Shown here one piece after another: positions 55,047 to 64,000 of a stretch of 64,000 nucleotides of DNA. The first letter of the stretch is position 1; the number at the start of each line of letters is the position of its first letter. Source of the stretch: Pseudomonas reactans (lineage in GTDB: Bacteria; Pseudomonadota; Gammaproteobacteria; Pseudomonadales; Pseudomonadaceae); the NCBI RefSeq assembly GCF_013385825.1, contig NZ_JACAPG010000002.1:124001-188000 (forward strand), given 5' to 3'. Position numbers and translations under genes: made by a program. The notes below the pieces were generated by a model. That model saw nothing but the letters and a program-made list of their open reading frames with translations. It was not told where the DNA came from and did not search any database.

Positions 55047-55913
55047 TTACTTGGACTTTTCCAGGTAGCGGAAGAAGTCGCTGCTTGGGTCCAGCACCAT
55101 GACGTCGGTTTTGTTCGCGAAGCTTTCACGGTAGGCACGCAGGCTACGGTAGAACGCGTAGAACTCCTGGTCCTGGCCGTAGGCCTTGGCATAGATCGCC
55201 GCGGCTTGAGCATCGCCATCACCACGGGCCTCTTCAGACTCGCGATAAGCTTCGGCCAACAGTACACGGCGCTGACGGTCGGCATCCGCACGAATACCTT
55301 CTGCCAGCTCGTTACCCTTGGCGCGGTGCTCACGGGCTTCACGCTCACGCTCGGTGCTCATACGCTCGAACACGCTGCGGTTCACTTCCTTCGGCAGGTC
55401 GATGGCCTTGACCCGGACATCAACCACTTCGATGCCCAGTTCTTTTTCCGCCATCGTGTTCAGCGAACGCGTGATATCAGCCATCAGCGCATCACGCTCA
55501 CCGGATACCACCTCATGCAGGGTGCGCTTACCAAACTGGTCACGCAGGCCCGATTCCAGACGGCGCGACAAACGCTCGTCAGCAATCTGCTTGAGGCCGG
55601 AGGTCGCGGTGTAGAAGCGCTCGGCATCCTTGACGCGCCACTTGGCGTAGGCGTCAACCATCACGGCTTTCTTTTCCAGGGTCAGGAAGCGCTGTGTCGG
55701 TGCATCCAGGGTCATCAGGCGGGCGTCGAACTTGCGCACCTGGTTGACGTAGGGGACTTTCACATGCAGGCCCGGCTGGACATCCGCCTGGACCACGCGA
55801 CCGAATTGCAGCAGCACCGCACGCTCGGTCTGAGCCACGATGTAGAAGCAGTTCCAGGCAGCGATGACCACGACGACGCCCACAATCAGGGCGGTCAGCG
55901 ATTTATTGCTCAT
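55047..55913 (-). CDS. hflC: HflC, SPFH-family modulator of FtsH
   Basis: A 288-residue membrane protein: an N-terminal TM (about residues 5-22) and an SPFH/band-7 domain in the periplasm (QTERAVLLQFGRVVQADVQP, about 28-47), then a helical part with RMSTEREREAREHRAKGNEL (about 185-205). With HflK it forms a large cage around the FtsH protease and restrains it. Its ATG overlaps the hflK stop (ATGA), so the two subunits are made in equal amounts. Confidence 0.96.
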   Translation of the reverse strand: MSNKSLTALIVGVVVVIAAWNCFYIVAQTERAVLLQFGRVVQADVQPGLHVKVPYVNQVRKFDARLMTLDAPTQRFLTLEKKAVMVDAYAKWRVKDAERFYTATSGLKQIADERLSRRLESGLRDQFGKRTLHEVVSGERDALMADITRSLNTMAEKELGIEVVDVRVKAIDLPKEVNRSVFERMSTEREREAREHRAKGNELAEGIRADADRQRRVLLAEAYRESEEARGDGDAQAAAIYAKAYGQDQEFYAFYRSLRAYRESFANKTDVMVLDPSSDFFRYLEKSK

Positions 55914-57088
55914 CAACGACTCTCCCTGGTACGTGTTTGCTGTTGCAGCAAGTCAGCGGCCGCACGGGCGCTCGCTTCATTGGCAGCGGCATTGGAACCG
56001 GTGGACGGTGCGCTGGTGCTGCTACGACCACCTTCGATCATCTTGTCCAGCGGCAGGTACAGCAGGTTGTTCTGCCCACCTTTGCTGCCGGTCACGAGAA
56101 CCTTGCTGGTGTTGCTGAAGACTTCCTGCATGGTGTCCAGGTACAGACGTTCACGCGTGACTTCCGGCGCCTTGCGGTACTCGGCGACCAGCTTGGTAAA
56201 GCGATCCGCCTCACCCTTGGCGCGAGAGACCACTTCGTCGCGGTAACCGTTGGCATCCTCGAGGATACGCTGGGCCTGACCACGGGCTTCCGGCACGACG
56301 CCGTTGGCGTAGGTTTCAGCCTGGTTACGCGAACGCTGCTCGTCTTCACGGGCCCGGATCACGTCATCGAACGCTTCCTGTACTTCGCGCGGTGCGGCTG
56401 CGCTCTGTACGTTCACCTGGGTCACGGTGATACCGGTGCGATAGGTATCGAGGAACCTCTGCAGGCGCTCCTTGATCTCGCTGGCCATCAATTCACGACC
56501 TTCGGTCAGCACCTGGTCCATCGCGGTCGAACCGACGACATGGCGCAGGGCACTTTCGGTAGCGTGTTGCAGGCTGATTTCCGGCTGATCAACGTTCAGC
56601 ACGAAGTCCTGCAGGTTGCTGATCTTGTACTGCACGGTCAGCGGCACTTCGACGATGTTCTCGTCTTCGGTCAGCATCTGGCCCTGCTTGGTGTAGGCAC
56701 GCTCACGCGTGACGTTTTCCATGTACTTCTTGTCGATCGGCGGGAAGTAGATGTTCAGGCCCGGGCCGACAGTCTCGTAGTACTTGCCGAAGCGCAGCAC
56801 CACGGCCTGTTCCTGCTCGTCCACCACGTACACGGCGCTGTACAGCCATACGGCCGCCAGCACGACAAGACCCAGGCCCAGCAGGCCATAGCCGCCGCCC
56901 TTGCTTGTGCGACCGCCGTCGTCACCACCACGTTTTTTTCCACCACCGAACAACCCATTCAGGCTTTCCTGCAGCTTTCGGAAGGCCTCGTCGAGATCTG
57001 GTGGCCCCTTGCGGTCGCCATTATTGCGGCGTTTACCACCCCAAGGATCCTGATTATTCGAGTTGCCACCCGGCTCATTCCAAGCCAT
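55913..57088 (-). CDS. hflK: HflK, SPFH-family modulator of FtsH
   Basis: A 391-residue partner of HflC. The start MAWNEPGGNSNNQDPWGGKR is a Gly/Asn-rich cytoplasmic N-terminus typical of HflK, set by GGAGA upstream of 57088. One TM follows (about 73-92), then the SPFH domain (VVDEQEQAVVLRFGKYYETV) and coiled-coil region (REDEQRSRNQAETYANGVVP). The C-terminal tail is Ala/Ser-rich. It is translationally coupled to hflC. Confidence 0.96.
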   Translation of the reverse strand: MAWNEPGGNSNNQDPWGGKRRNNGDRKGPPDLDEAFRKLQESLNGLFGGGKKRGGDDGGRTSKGGGYGLLGLGLVVLAAVWLYSAVYVVDEQEQAVVLRFGKYYETVGPGLNIYFPPIDKKYMENVTRERAYTKQGQMLTEDENIVEVPLTVQYKISNLQDFVLNVDQPEISLQHATESALRHVVGSTAMDQVLTEGRELMASEIKERLQRFLDTYRTGITVTQVNVQSAAAPREVQEAFDDVIRAREDEQRSRNQAETYANGVVPEARGQAQRILEDANGYRDEVVSRAKGEADRFTKLVAEYRKAPEVTRERLYLDTMQEVFSNTSKVLVTGSKGGQNNLLYLPLDKMIEGGRSSTSAPSTGSNAAANEASARAAADLLQQQTRTRESR

Positions 57089-57184
57089 AGCGCTCTCCAT
57101 CTGATAAAGCAAAGACGCACCCACGGCGCGCCGACCAATGCTACAGAATGCCTGCCACTGCGGCACAACCGCTTTAGGAGGCTT

Positions 57185-58486
57185 TTATTGCAAAGTGTGT
57201 TGTTCGATGAACTCTGTCGGTACCACGCCTTCACGGCTGACCAGCCGATTCAGCTCCGAGCGCGGCAATCGAACGGCCAGCAAGCTGACACCTTCTTCGT
57301 CGTATTCTTCTTTCTGTACCGCGCCCAACTCGAAAAACTGTGCACGCAGTCGAGCAAAACGCTGGGGCAAGCGCAAGGTGCCAACGAACAAATCGCTGCC
57401 GAGCAACTCGGCAATGGCCTGTTCAAGCAACTCAAGACCACTGCCATCACGCGCCGACAGCCAGACCCGCTGGGGCTTGCCGTTCTCATCGCGCTGGATT
57501 TGTGGCTCAACGCCTTCAAGCAAATCGAGTTTGTTATAGACCTCGAGGATCGGCAAGTCCTGGGCACCAATCTCGCCCAGCACCAGCATCACCTGTTCAA
57601 TCTGCAACATGCGATCCGGTTCAGCCGCATCGATCACGTGCAACAGCAGGTCGGAATTGCTCGACTCTTCGAGCGTAGACCGAAATGCCTCGACCAGCTT
57701 GTGCGGCAAATGACGAATGAAACCCACGGTGTCGGCCAGGACAATCGGCCCCAGATCGTCCAGATCCAGACGACGCAGGGTCGGGTCGAGGGTGGCGAAC
57801 AGTTGGTCGGCCGCGTACACGTCCGATTTCGTCACGTTGTTGAAGAGTGTGGATTTGCCGGCGTTGGTATAGCCCACCAGGGACACGGTCGGGATGTCCG
57901 CGCGAGAACGGCCACGGCGCGATTGCTCACGCTGGCTACGCACTTTCTCCAGGCGGCCCTTGATCTGGCGCAGACGAACCCGCAGCAGGCGTCGGTCGGT
58001 CTCGAGCTGGGTTTCACCCGGCCCGCGCATGCCGATGCCACCACCTTGACGCTCAAGGTGAGTCCAGCCGCGGACCAAGCGGGTGCTCATGTGGTCAAGC
58101 TGGGCCAGTTCAACCTGGAGCTTGCCCTCATGGGTACGGGCGCGTTGGGCGAAGATATCGAGAATCAGACCGGTACGGTCGATCACGCGACACTCGAAGA
58201 CACGTTCGAGGTTACGTTCCTGACTGGGCGTGAGGACGTGATTGAAGATCACCAGATCGGCTTCTTCGGCGTGGACCAGGTCGCGCAGTTCCTCGACCTT
58301 GCCGCTGCCAATCAGGAATTTGGCGGTTGGCCGATGACGCGGCACGTTAAAAAACGCAACGGTCTCGGCGCCGGCCGAATTTGCCAACTCCTGAAACTCC
58401 TGCGGATCTTCGCGCGCCTCAGGGTCCTGTCCATCCAAGTGAACGAGAATGACCCGCTCACCACCACCGTGGCGCTCAAAGAACAA
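57185..58486 (-). CDS. hflX: Ribosome-associated GTPase HflX
   Basis: A 433-residue GTPase that binds the 50S E-site region and splits or rescues stalled ribosomes, notably under heat stress. The N-terminal HflX domain includes the Gly-rich segment GGGIGMRGPGETQLETDRRL (about 154-173), followed by the coiled coil and G domain: G1 GYTNAGKSTLFN (about 205-216), G3 DTVGFIRHLP (about 251) and G4 NKLD (about 318). It starts 12 bp after hfq and is last before hflK in the series. Confidence 0.97.
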   Translation of the reverse strand: MFFERHGGGERVILVHLDGQDPEAREDPQEFQELANSAGAETVAFFNVPRHRPTAKFLIGSGKVEELRDLVHAEEADLVIFNHVLTPSQERNLERVFECRVIDRTGLILDIFAQRARTHEGKLQVELAQLDHMSTRLVRGWTHLERQGGGIGMRGPGETQLETDRRLLRVRLRQIKGRLEKVRSQREQSRRGRSRADIPTVSLVGYTNAGKSTLFNNVTKSDVYAADQLFATLDPTLRRLDLDDLGPIVLADTVGFIRHLPHKLVEAFRSTLEESSNSDLLLHVIDAAEPDRMLQIEQVMLVLGEIGAQDLPILEVYNKLDLLEGVEPQIQRDENGKPQRVWLSARDGSGLELLEQAIAELLGSDLFVGTLRLPQRFARLRAQFFELGAVQKEEYDEEGVSLLAVRLPRSELNRLVSREGVVPTEFIEQHTLQ

Positions 58487-58498
58487 AGGAGACTCCTA

Positions 58499-58759
58499 TC
58501 AGGCGTTACCTGGCTCAGCGTCAGCTACGTCGTCACCGGCAGCGCTAGGCAGACGGATTGGACGAACAGGGACGACTGTCGAGATAGCGTGCTTGTAGAC
58601 CATCTGGCTGACGGTGTTTTTCAGCAGGATCACGAACTGGTCGAACGACTCGATCGTGCCTTGCAGCTTGATACCGTTGACCAGGTAGATGGAAACCCCC
58701 ACTTTCTCTTTACGTAAAGTATTCAAGTAAGGGTCTTGTAGCGAATGCCCTTTTGACAT
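58499..58759 (-). CDS. hfq: RNA chaperone Hfq
   Basis: An 86-residue Sm-like hexameric RNA chaperone. It starts [20 protein letters not shown]; Sm1 includes [20 protein letters not shown] (about 27-46) and Sm2 contains the YKHA motif with ISTVVP (about 55-64). The short C-terminal tail ([15 protein letters not shown]) is typical of Pseudomonas, shorter than E. coli (102 residues). In Pseudomonas Hfq works with Crc in catabolite repression as well as with sRNAs. It sits between miaA and hflX, as in most gammaproteobacteria. A stem GCCGTC/GACGGC (58815-58841) lies in the miaA-hfq gap. Confidence 0.98.
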   Translation of the reverse strand: MSKGHSLQDPYLNTLRKEKVGVSIYLVNGIKLQGTIESFDQFVILLKNTVSQMVYKHAISTVVPVRPIRLPSAAGDDVADAEPGNA

Positions 58760-58853
58760 GTGCCGCACTCCTTTAAGGATCAATAATAAAAAATCGGAAA
58801 ATAGATAGCTTATGGCCGTCACACCCCCAAGGATAGACGGCAATTGCAAGGAC

Positions 58854-59825
58854 TCAGCTCAATATGGAGACCGATCCCAAGTATTTCAAGGCGCGTGACA
58901 GATTGTCGCTGTCCAGGCTGTCCAGCCAGTGCAAATCGCTCCAGCTGCGCAACCAGGTGAACTGGCGTTTCGCCAATTGGCGCGTGGCAATGATGCCGCG
59001 TTCCTGCATTTCGGCTGACGTCAGCTTGCCATCCAGATGATCCCAGACTTGGCGGTAGCCTACAGCACGTATCGAAGGTAACCCTGGATGCAGGTCACCT
59101 CTGGAACGCAGAGCTACGACCTCGTCCACAAACCCCTGTTCCAACATAATTGTGAATCTTTGTGCAATTCGATCATGCAGCACCTGGCGATTTGCCGGAG
59201 CGATGGCCAGATTCGCCACAGTATAGGGCAATTGTGACGCGCCAGATGCGCCTGCGTCAGCACTTTGCGCACTTTGTTTCAGCCGATGTTCAGTCATGGT
59301 CTGCCCGCTGACACGCCAGACTTCCAGGGCGCGAGTGAGGCGCTGGGGGTCATTGGGGTGAATGCGCGCGGCGGACACAGGGTCCACGGCGGCCAACTGG
59401 TCATGCAAGGCTTGCCAGCCAAGGCGTGCAGCCTCTTCTTCAAGCTCGGCGCGCACCTGGGCGTCGGCCGGCGGCATATCCGCCAGGCCTTCCTGCAAAG
59501 CCTTGTAATAGAGCATCGTACCGCCCACCAGCAGCGGAATATTGCCCCGTGCGGTGATATCGGCCATGGCCGCCAGGGCGTCGGTGCGGAAATCCGCGGC
59601 CGAATAGCTCTGCGACGGGTCGATGATGTCGATCAGCTTATGCGGATATTGGGCCAACAGCTCCTTGGAAGGCTTGGCCGTGCCGATGTCCATGTCCCGG
59701 TAAACCAGGGCAGAGTCGACACTGATCAGCTCGCACGGGAGCACTTTGGTCAGCTCGATGGCCAGGTCGGTCTTGCCGGCGGCTGTGGGGCCCATCAGGA
59801 AGATCGCGGGGGGCAAGGCACTCAT
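58854..59825 (-). CDS. miaA: tRNA dimethylallyltransferase MiaA
   Basis: A 323-residue enzyme transferring the dimethylallyl group to A37 of tRNAs reading UNN codons. The P-loop is [12 protein letters not shown] (about 11-22), the [18 protein letters not shown] segment (about 36-53) holds the general base, and [16 protein letters not shown] near the C-terminus is the family tRNA-contact sequence. The ATG overlaps the mutL stop by one base. Confidence 0.97.
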   Translation of the reverse strand: MSALPPAIFLMGPTAAGKTDLAIELTKVLPCELISVDSALVYRDMDIGTAKPSKELLAQYPHKLIDIIDPSQSYSAADFRTDALAAMADITARGNIPLLVGGTMLYYKALQEGLADMPPADAQVRAELEEEAARLGWQALHDQLAAVDPVSAARIHPNDPQRLTRALEVWRVSGQTMTEHRLKQSAQSADAGASGASQLPYTVANLAIAPANRQVLHDRIAQRFTIMLEQGFVDEVVALRSRGDLHPGLPSIRAVGYRQVWDHLDGKLTSAEMQERGIIATRQLAKRQFTWLRSWSDLHWLDSLDSDNLSRALKYLGSVSILS

Positions 59826-61741
59826 CAACGACCGCGCAAGAACAGTTTGTCCAGATCGTCCAGGCCCATTTGGGTCCAGGTCGGTCGGCCATGGTTGCAT
59901 TGCCCGCTGCGCTCGGTGTTTTCCATGTCGCGCAGCAGGCCGTTCATTTCCGGCAGGGCCAGACGGCGATTGGCGCGGATGGCGCCGTGGCAGGCCATGG
60001 TGCCGAGCAATTCGTTGATATGCGCCTGAATGCGGTCACTGGTGCCGTATTCCATCAGGTCCGCCAGCACATCAGCGACCAGGCGGTTGGCCTCGGCCTG
60101 TTTGAGCAGCGCGGGAATCTGGCGGATGGCCAGGGTTTCCGGGCCCAGGCGCTGCAATTCAAAGCCCAGCTTCTGGAACACACCGTGGTGTTCCTCGGCA
60201 CAATCGGCCTCACGCTGACTGACCGCCAGGGACTCCGGCACCAGCAGCGGCTGGCCGCTGAGGCCTTCGCTGGCCATGGCGATTTTGAGGCGCTCGTACA
60301 TGATCCGCTCATGGGCGGCGTGCATGTCCACCAGCACCAGGCCATGGGCGTTTTCCGCCAGGATGTAGATGCCCTTGAGCTGCGCCAACGCGTAGCCCAG
60401 CGGCGGGATATCTCCACCGCCTTCCGGCAAGGCCACAGGCGCGCCCGGTTCGGCACCTGGCAGCGGCGCGAAAAACTCGCGGTAAGCCGCCTGGGCTTCA
60501 GCCACCGGTACTGCCGACTGTGGGCGCGGGGTGTACTGGTACTGATAACCCGAGCCGGCGCCAGCATTCGGCGCGGTATAAGCAGGTTGTGACTGCGGCG
60601 ATTGCAGCAGGTTGGCCGCCAGGCTCATTTCGCCCTGAGGGCCGAACTCACCGGCTTGCGGGCCACTCGGGCGGACCACGGCCGTCACAATCGGCGCAGA
60701 CAACTGATCATCCGGACGCACATCACCCAGGGTGCGGTGCAAGGTGCCGTAGAGGAAATCATGCACCATGCGCCCATCACGGAAGCGCACTTCGTGCTTG
60801 GTCGGGTGCACGTTCACGTCCACCACCGACGGGTCGACCTCGAAAAACAACACGAACGTCGGGTGGCGCCCGTTGAACAACACATCGCGATAGGCCTGGC
60901 GCACCGCGTGGGCCACCAGCTTGTCGCGCACCGCACGGCCGTTCACAAAGAAGTACTGCAAGTCCGCCTGGCTGCGGGAGAAGGTCGGCAACCCGACCCA
61001 ACCCCACAGGCGCAGGCCATTGCGCTCGATTTCAATCGGCAGCGCCTGCTCCAGGAAACCCGGCCCGCAAATCGCCGACACCCGGCGAGCACGCGCGGCG
61101 TCATCGTGGGCTTCGTGCAAGCTGAGGATGGTCTTGCCGTTATGCCGCAGGTGGAACGCCACATCGAAGCGGGCCAGGGCCAGGCGCTTGATGACTTCCT
61201 GCAGGTGATCGAATTCGGTTTTCTCGGCCTTGAGGAATTTACGCCGCGCCGGGGTGTTGAAGAACAGGTCGCGCACTTCTACCGACGTACCGACGGGATG
61301 GGCTGCCGGCTGGACCCGAGGCGCCATGTCGCGACCTTCGGTTTCCACTTGCCAGGCCTGCTCGGCGCTGCGGGTGCGGGACGTCAGGGTCAGGCGCGCC
61401 ACAGAGCTGATGGACGCCAGCGCCTCACCGCGAAAGCCCAGGCTCATCACCCGCTCAAGGTCTTCCAGGTCGCGAATCTTGCTGGTGGCGTGACGCGCCA
61501 GGGCCAGCGGCAGGTCGTCGGACGAGATGCCGCTGCCATCGTCACGCACGCGCAGCAGCTTGACGCCGCCCTGTTCCACGTCGACATCAATGCGCTTGGC
61601 GCCGGAGTCGATGCTGTTTTCGAGCAGCTCCTTGATCACCGAGGCTGGGCGCTCCACCACCTCACCTGCCGCAATCTGGTTGGCAAGGCGCGGGCTCAGC
61701 AGTTCGATGCGTGAGCCGTTATCCAGGATCGATTCGCTCAT
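59825..61741 (-). CDS. mutL: DNA mismatch repair protein MutL
   Basis: A 638-residue mismatch-repair protein. The GHKL ATPase N-domain shows [20 protein letters not shown] (about 19-38), DDGSGIS (about 65) and [10 protein letters not shown] (about 97). A Gln/Pro/Ala-rich linker spans about 345-440. The C-terminal dimerisation domain carries [12 protein letters not shown] (about 475), a DQHA-type metal motif with Met for Gln, in line with the endonuclease-active MutL of Pseudomonas rather than the inactive E. coli form. Its ATG overlaps the amiB stop (TAATG). Confidence 0.97.
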   Translation of the reverse strand: MSESILDNGSRIELLSPRLANQIAAGEVVERPASVIKELLENSIDSGAKRIDVDVEQGGVKLLRVRDDGSGISSDDLPLALARHATSKIRDLEDLERVMSLGFRGEALASISSVARLTLTSRTRSAEQAWQVETEGRDMAPRVQPAAHPVGTSVEVRDLFFNTPARRKFLKAEKTEFDHLQEVIKRLALARFDVAFHLRHNGKTILSLHEAHDDAARARRVSAICGPGFLEQALPIEIERNGLRLWGWVGLPTFSRSQADLQYFFVNGRAVRDKLVAHAVRQAYRDVLFNGRHPTFVLFFEVDPSVVDVNVHPTKHEVRFRDGRMVHDFLYGTLHRTLGDVRPDDQLSAPIVTAVVRPSGPQAGEFGPQGEMSLAANLLQSPQSQPAYTAPNAGAGSGYQYQYTPRPQSAVPVAEAQAAYREFFAPLPGAEPGAPVALPEGGGDIPPLGYALAQLKGIYILAENAHGLVLVDMHAAHERIMYERLKIAMASEGLSGQPLLVPESLAVSQREADCAEEHHGVFQKLGFELQRLGPETLAIRQIPALLKQAEANRLVADVLADLMEYGTSDRIQAHINELLGTMACHGAIRANRRLALPEMNGLLRDMENTERSGQCNHGRPTWTQMGLDDLDKLFLRGR

Positions 61742-63162
61742 TACTGCGCCGCCAATTCGGTGCCGGGGATGGTCAACACCTGGCCGACTTTCAATTCATC
61801 GGTCTTCAGGTTGTTGGCGCTGCGCAAGGTAGCAGCCGACACCTGGAAACGCACAGCCAGCATGGCCAGGGTGTCGCCGGGCTGTACGCGATGGTCGCGC
61901 GGGCCCTGGGCGATCTTCCCGGAGTCACGCAGCCAGGCGATGTAGGTGCCCGGCGGCGGATTCTGCTGGAAGAACTGGCGCACACCGGCGCTGATGGAAC
62001 GTGCCAGCGCCTGCTGGTGGCTACCGGTCGCCAGTTTCGAAGCTTCGTTGGAGTTGGAGATAAAGCCGGTTTCCACCAGGATCGACGGGATGTCCGGCGA
62101 TTTCAGCACCATGAAGCCCGCTTGTTCCACGCGCTGTTTGTGCAGCGGCGTGACGCGACCGATATTGCTCAAGACCTTCTGGCCGACGTTCAGGCTGGAG
62201 GTCAGCGAAGCGGTCATCGACAGGTCGAGCAGTACACCGGCGAGCATTTTGTCCTTGTCATCGAGGGACACGTTGCCGGCCCCGCCGATCAGGTCGGAAC
62301 GGTTTTCGCTGTCGGCCAGCCAACGGGCAGTCTCGGAGGTAGCGCCGCGATCCGACAGGGCAAACACCGAGGCGCCAAAGGCTGCAGCCGAAGGCGCGGC
62401 GTCGGCGTGGATCGACACGAACAGGTCGGCGCCCTTCTTACGGGCGATTTCGGTACGGCCACGCAACGGAATGAAGTAGTCGCCGGTACGGGTCAGCTCA
62501 GCGCGATAACCTTTCATCGCGTTGATCTGGCGCTGCAGTTCACGGGCAATCGCCAGCACCACGTCTTTTTCATGCTGGCCGCGTGAGCCAGAGGCGCCCG
62601 GGTCTTCACCGCCGTGGCCGGCGTCGATCACCACGATAATGTCACGCTTGCCGGCGGGAGCCGGTGGCGGCGGAGGCAGCTTGACCTGCGGTTGCGACGG
62701 GTTGACCGGCACCGCCGGGACCGTCGCGACGCTTGGAGGCGGTGCAGGCGGCGGGTTGGCATCGGCGGCGTTGTCGAACAGGTCGACCACCAAACGGTTG
62801 CCGTACTGGGCGTTGGGCGCCAGGGAGAAGCTTTTCGGGGTCACGACCTTTTTCAGGTCGATCACCACGCGCAGATCGGTCGGCGTACGCTGGGCCGAGC
62901 GCATGGCGGTAATCGGAGTATTGGCGGTGGACACTTTCAACGGCGCAGCCAGGGTCGCACCGTTGATATCAATCACCAGGCGATCAGGCGACGTCAACGT
63001 AAAGACGCTGTGCTGGACCGGGCCAGACAGGTCGAACACCAGTCGCGTGTTATCCGGCGCTCGCCACAGGCGAACACTTTTCACCTGTGAAGCAGCCAGA
63101 GCATTGACAGTCATTGCCGCAAGCAACACCCCCACGACAGCAACCAACGCGCGAAAGCGCAT
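61741..63162 (-). CDS. amiB: N-acetylmuramoyl-L-alanine amidase AmiB
   Basis: A 473-residue exported cell-separation amidase. A signal peptide (to about residue 24, ending NALAA) is followed by an AMIN domain ([20 protein letters not shown]), a Pro-rich linker (about 140-170), an Amidase_3 zinc domain with [12 protein letters not shown] (His and Glu ligands), SIHADAAP and [10 protein letters not shown] (catalytic Glu), and a C-terminal LysM ([20 protein letters not shown]). It splits septal peptidoglycan when activated by an EnvC-type factor. It sits 15 bp after tsaE. Confidence 0.96.
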   Translation of the reverse strand: MRFRALVAVVGVLLAAMTVNALAASQVKSVRLWRAPDNTRLVFDLSGPVQHSVFTLTSPDRLVIDINGATLAAPLKVSTANTPITAMRSAQRTPTDLRVVIDLKKVVTPKSFSLAPNAQYGNRLVVDLFDNAADANPPPAPPPSVATVPAVPVNPSQPQVKLPPPPPAPAGKRDIIVVIDAGHGGEDPGASGSRGQHEKDVVLAIARELQRQINAMKGYRAELTRTGDYFIPLRGRTEIARKKGADLFVSIHADAAPSAAAFGASVFALSDRGATSETARWLADSENRSDLIGGAGNVSLDDKDKMLAGVLLDLSMTASLTSSLNVGQKVLSNIGRVTPLHKQRVEQAGFMVLKSPDIPSILVETGFISNSNEASKLATGSHQQALARSISAGVRQFFQQNPPPGTYIAWLRDSGKIAQGPRDHRVQPGDTLAMLAVRFQVSAATLRSANNLKTDELKVGQVLTIPGTELAAQ

Positions 63163-63177
63163 ACCTAACCCCACCAA

Positions 63178-63648
63178 TTATTTGAATTCCAATGCCAAAG
63201 CGGCGCACCAAGACTGGCCGCGCGCGCTCTGGGGCAACAACTTCAACTGACGTCCGTGCTCATGCGGCGTAATGGTAATGGTCATGTCAGGCTTTGGCAA
63301 AAAGCCTGTGCCTTTATCTGGCCACTCGATCAGGCACAACGCATCTGCATCGAAGTAATCCCGGATACCCATGTATTCCAGCTCTTCGGGGTCCACCAGA
63401 CGATAGAGGTCAAAGTGAAAGGCGCGCACTGCACCGATCTCGTAGGGTTCTACCAGGGTGAACGTAGGGCTTTTTACTGCCCCTGTATGGCCCAACCCTC
63501 GGATAATCCCTCGGGACAGCGTGGTCTTGCCCGCCCCCAAATCGCCCTCCAGAAAGATAAGCCCGGCTCCGGCCGTCACCTGCGCGATGCGTTGCCCGAA
63601 CGCAACCATGGCCTCTTCATCGGCCAAAAAAAGGATTACTTCAGACAC
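63178..63648 (-). CDS. tsaE: tRNA threonylcarbamoyladenosine biosynthesis ATPase TsaE
   Basis: A 156-residue P-loop ATPase needed with TsaB and TsaD for t6A37 formation in tRNA. Walker A is LEGDLGAGKTTLSRG (about 33-47), TFTLVEPYE (about 64) and HFDLYRLVDPEELEYMGIRD (about 80-99) are family signatures, and CLIEWPDKG (about 108) holds the Walker B-like acid. The start is GTG at 63648 with GGAGGAG upstream. Its first 13 bp overlap the end of nnrE. Confidence 0.96.
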   Translation of the reverse strand: MSEVILFLADEEAMVAFGQRIAQVTAGAGLIFLEGDLGAGKTTLSRGIIRGLGHTGAVKSPTFTLVEPYEIGAVRAFHFDLYRLVDPEELEYMGIRDYFDADALCLIEWPDKGTGFLPKPDMTITITPHEHGRQLKLLPQSARGQSWCAALALEFK

Positions 63649-64000
63649 GGCGACTGCTCCTCCAGCAATTGACGAATGGCGGGTATCAAGTCGCTGGCAG
63701 CCAGCCCACGACCAAAGGTGCCCTGGCGATCGCCCGCCGTGGCGTGCAACCAAACCGCCAGGCAGCTTGCCTCATAGGCCTGCATGCCCTGGGCCAGCAA
63801 CGCGCCCACCAGACCGGCCAGGACATCACCGAGCCCCGCCGTCGCCATCGCCGGATGGCCTTGGTCACAGCGTGAAACACGTCCGTCCGGGCTGGCAATC
63901 AAACTGCCAGCCCCCTTGAGGATAGCCACTGCATTGAATTTCTGAGTCAACGCGCGCGCCACCTTAAGACGATCGGCCTGAACCTCGGCTGTCGAAAGGC
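63636..64000 (-). CDS. nnrE: NAD(P)H-hydrate repair enzyme, C-terminal dehydratase part (cut by window edge)
   Basis: The last 120 codons or so of a frame that stays open to the right edge. It shows the ADP-dependent NAD(P)H-hydrate dehydratase signatures GAGSLIASPDGR (about 24 residues in) and ATAGLGDVLAGLVGALLAQG (the GxGD catalytic and phosphate-binding motif). The epimerase half would lie beyond the edge. The enzyme repairs hydrated NAD(P)H. In Pseudomonas and E. coli this gene precedes tsaE, as here. Confidence 0.92.
   Translation of the reverse strand, partial: LSTAEVQADRLKVARALTQKFNAVAILKGAGSLIASPDGRVSRCDQGHPAMATAGLGDVLAGLVGALLAQGMQAYEASCLAVWLHATAGDRQGTFGRGLAASDLIPAIRQLLEEQSPCLK

Overview
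The window is chromosomal DNA from a fluorescent Pseudomonas, most likely the P. fluorescens group. The reasons are high GC content, dense REP/REPIN repeats of the two classes common in that group (cores GGAGCCGGCTTGCCGGCGAT and GGAGCGAGCTTGCTCGCGAA), and gene order recalled from P. aeruginosa and P. putida (desT-ureEFG, pncB-nadE-azu, rpsF-rpsR-rplI-dnaB, rnr-rlmB, nnrE-tsaE-amiB-mutL-miaA-hfq-hflX-hflK-hflC-hisZ-purA). I see no prophage, IS element, CRISPR array or rRNA operon.

Layout, left: 1-9.1 kb holds an edge-truncated AraC regulator divergent from an EamA exporter, a leaderless lipase, azoR with a divergent LysR regulator, a ferritin-like protein, an AsmA protein, a secreted repeat protein, desT and an NlpC/P60 hydrolase. 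9.2-11.8 kb is a urease accessory operon (ureE, ureF, ureG, hupE/ureJ) behind a sigma-54 type promoter and an NtrC-like site. 12-15 kb holds an AGE-family epimerase, a CDF-like protein lacking most metal ligands, an SDR oxidoreductase and a non-coding stretch with clustered DnaA boxes. 15.7-20.8 kb is the branched-chain amino acid transporter braC-braDEFG; braC is preceded by a consensus sigma-54 promoter and four evenly spaced upstream repeats. 21.2-25.1 kb is the pipecolate/aminoadipate branch of lysine catabolism (amaA, amaB, LysR regulator).

Middle: 25.3-28 kb has pncB-nadE (NAD salvage) and azurin with an ANR/FNR-type site. 28.5-35.3 kb is a poorly understood cluster of two transglutaminase-like proteins and a circularly permuted ATP-grasp/alpha-E fusion, probably a peptide-ligating system. 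35.5-36.9 kb is a translationally coupled pair (glycine-rich hydrophobic-segment protein plus small membrane protein) that looks like an effector/immunity pair. 37.1-43.1 kb has ygiQ, dnaB and the rpsF-rpsR-DUF2232-rplI operon with a structured leader.

Right: 43.4-46.8 kb has rnr-rlmB. Two tandem tRNA-Leu(CAG) transcription units follow, then an iron-type ABC binding protein and permease, a chemoreceptor, purA, hisZ, and the hflKC-hflX-hfq-miaA-mutL-amiB-tsaE-nnrE series, which runs off the right edge. Most genes right of 28.5 kb lie on the minus strand. Start codons were chosen from ribosome-binding sites and known family N-termini. Family names come from motif recognition without database searches, and locus numbers cited from other species are from memory.
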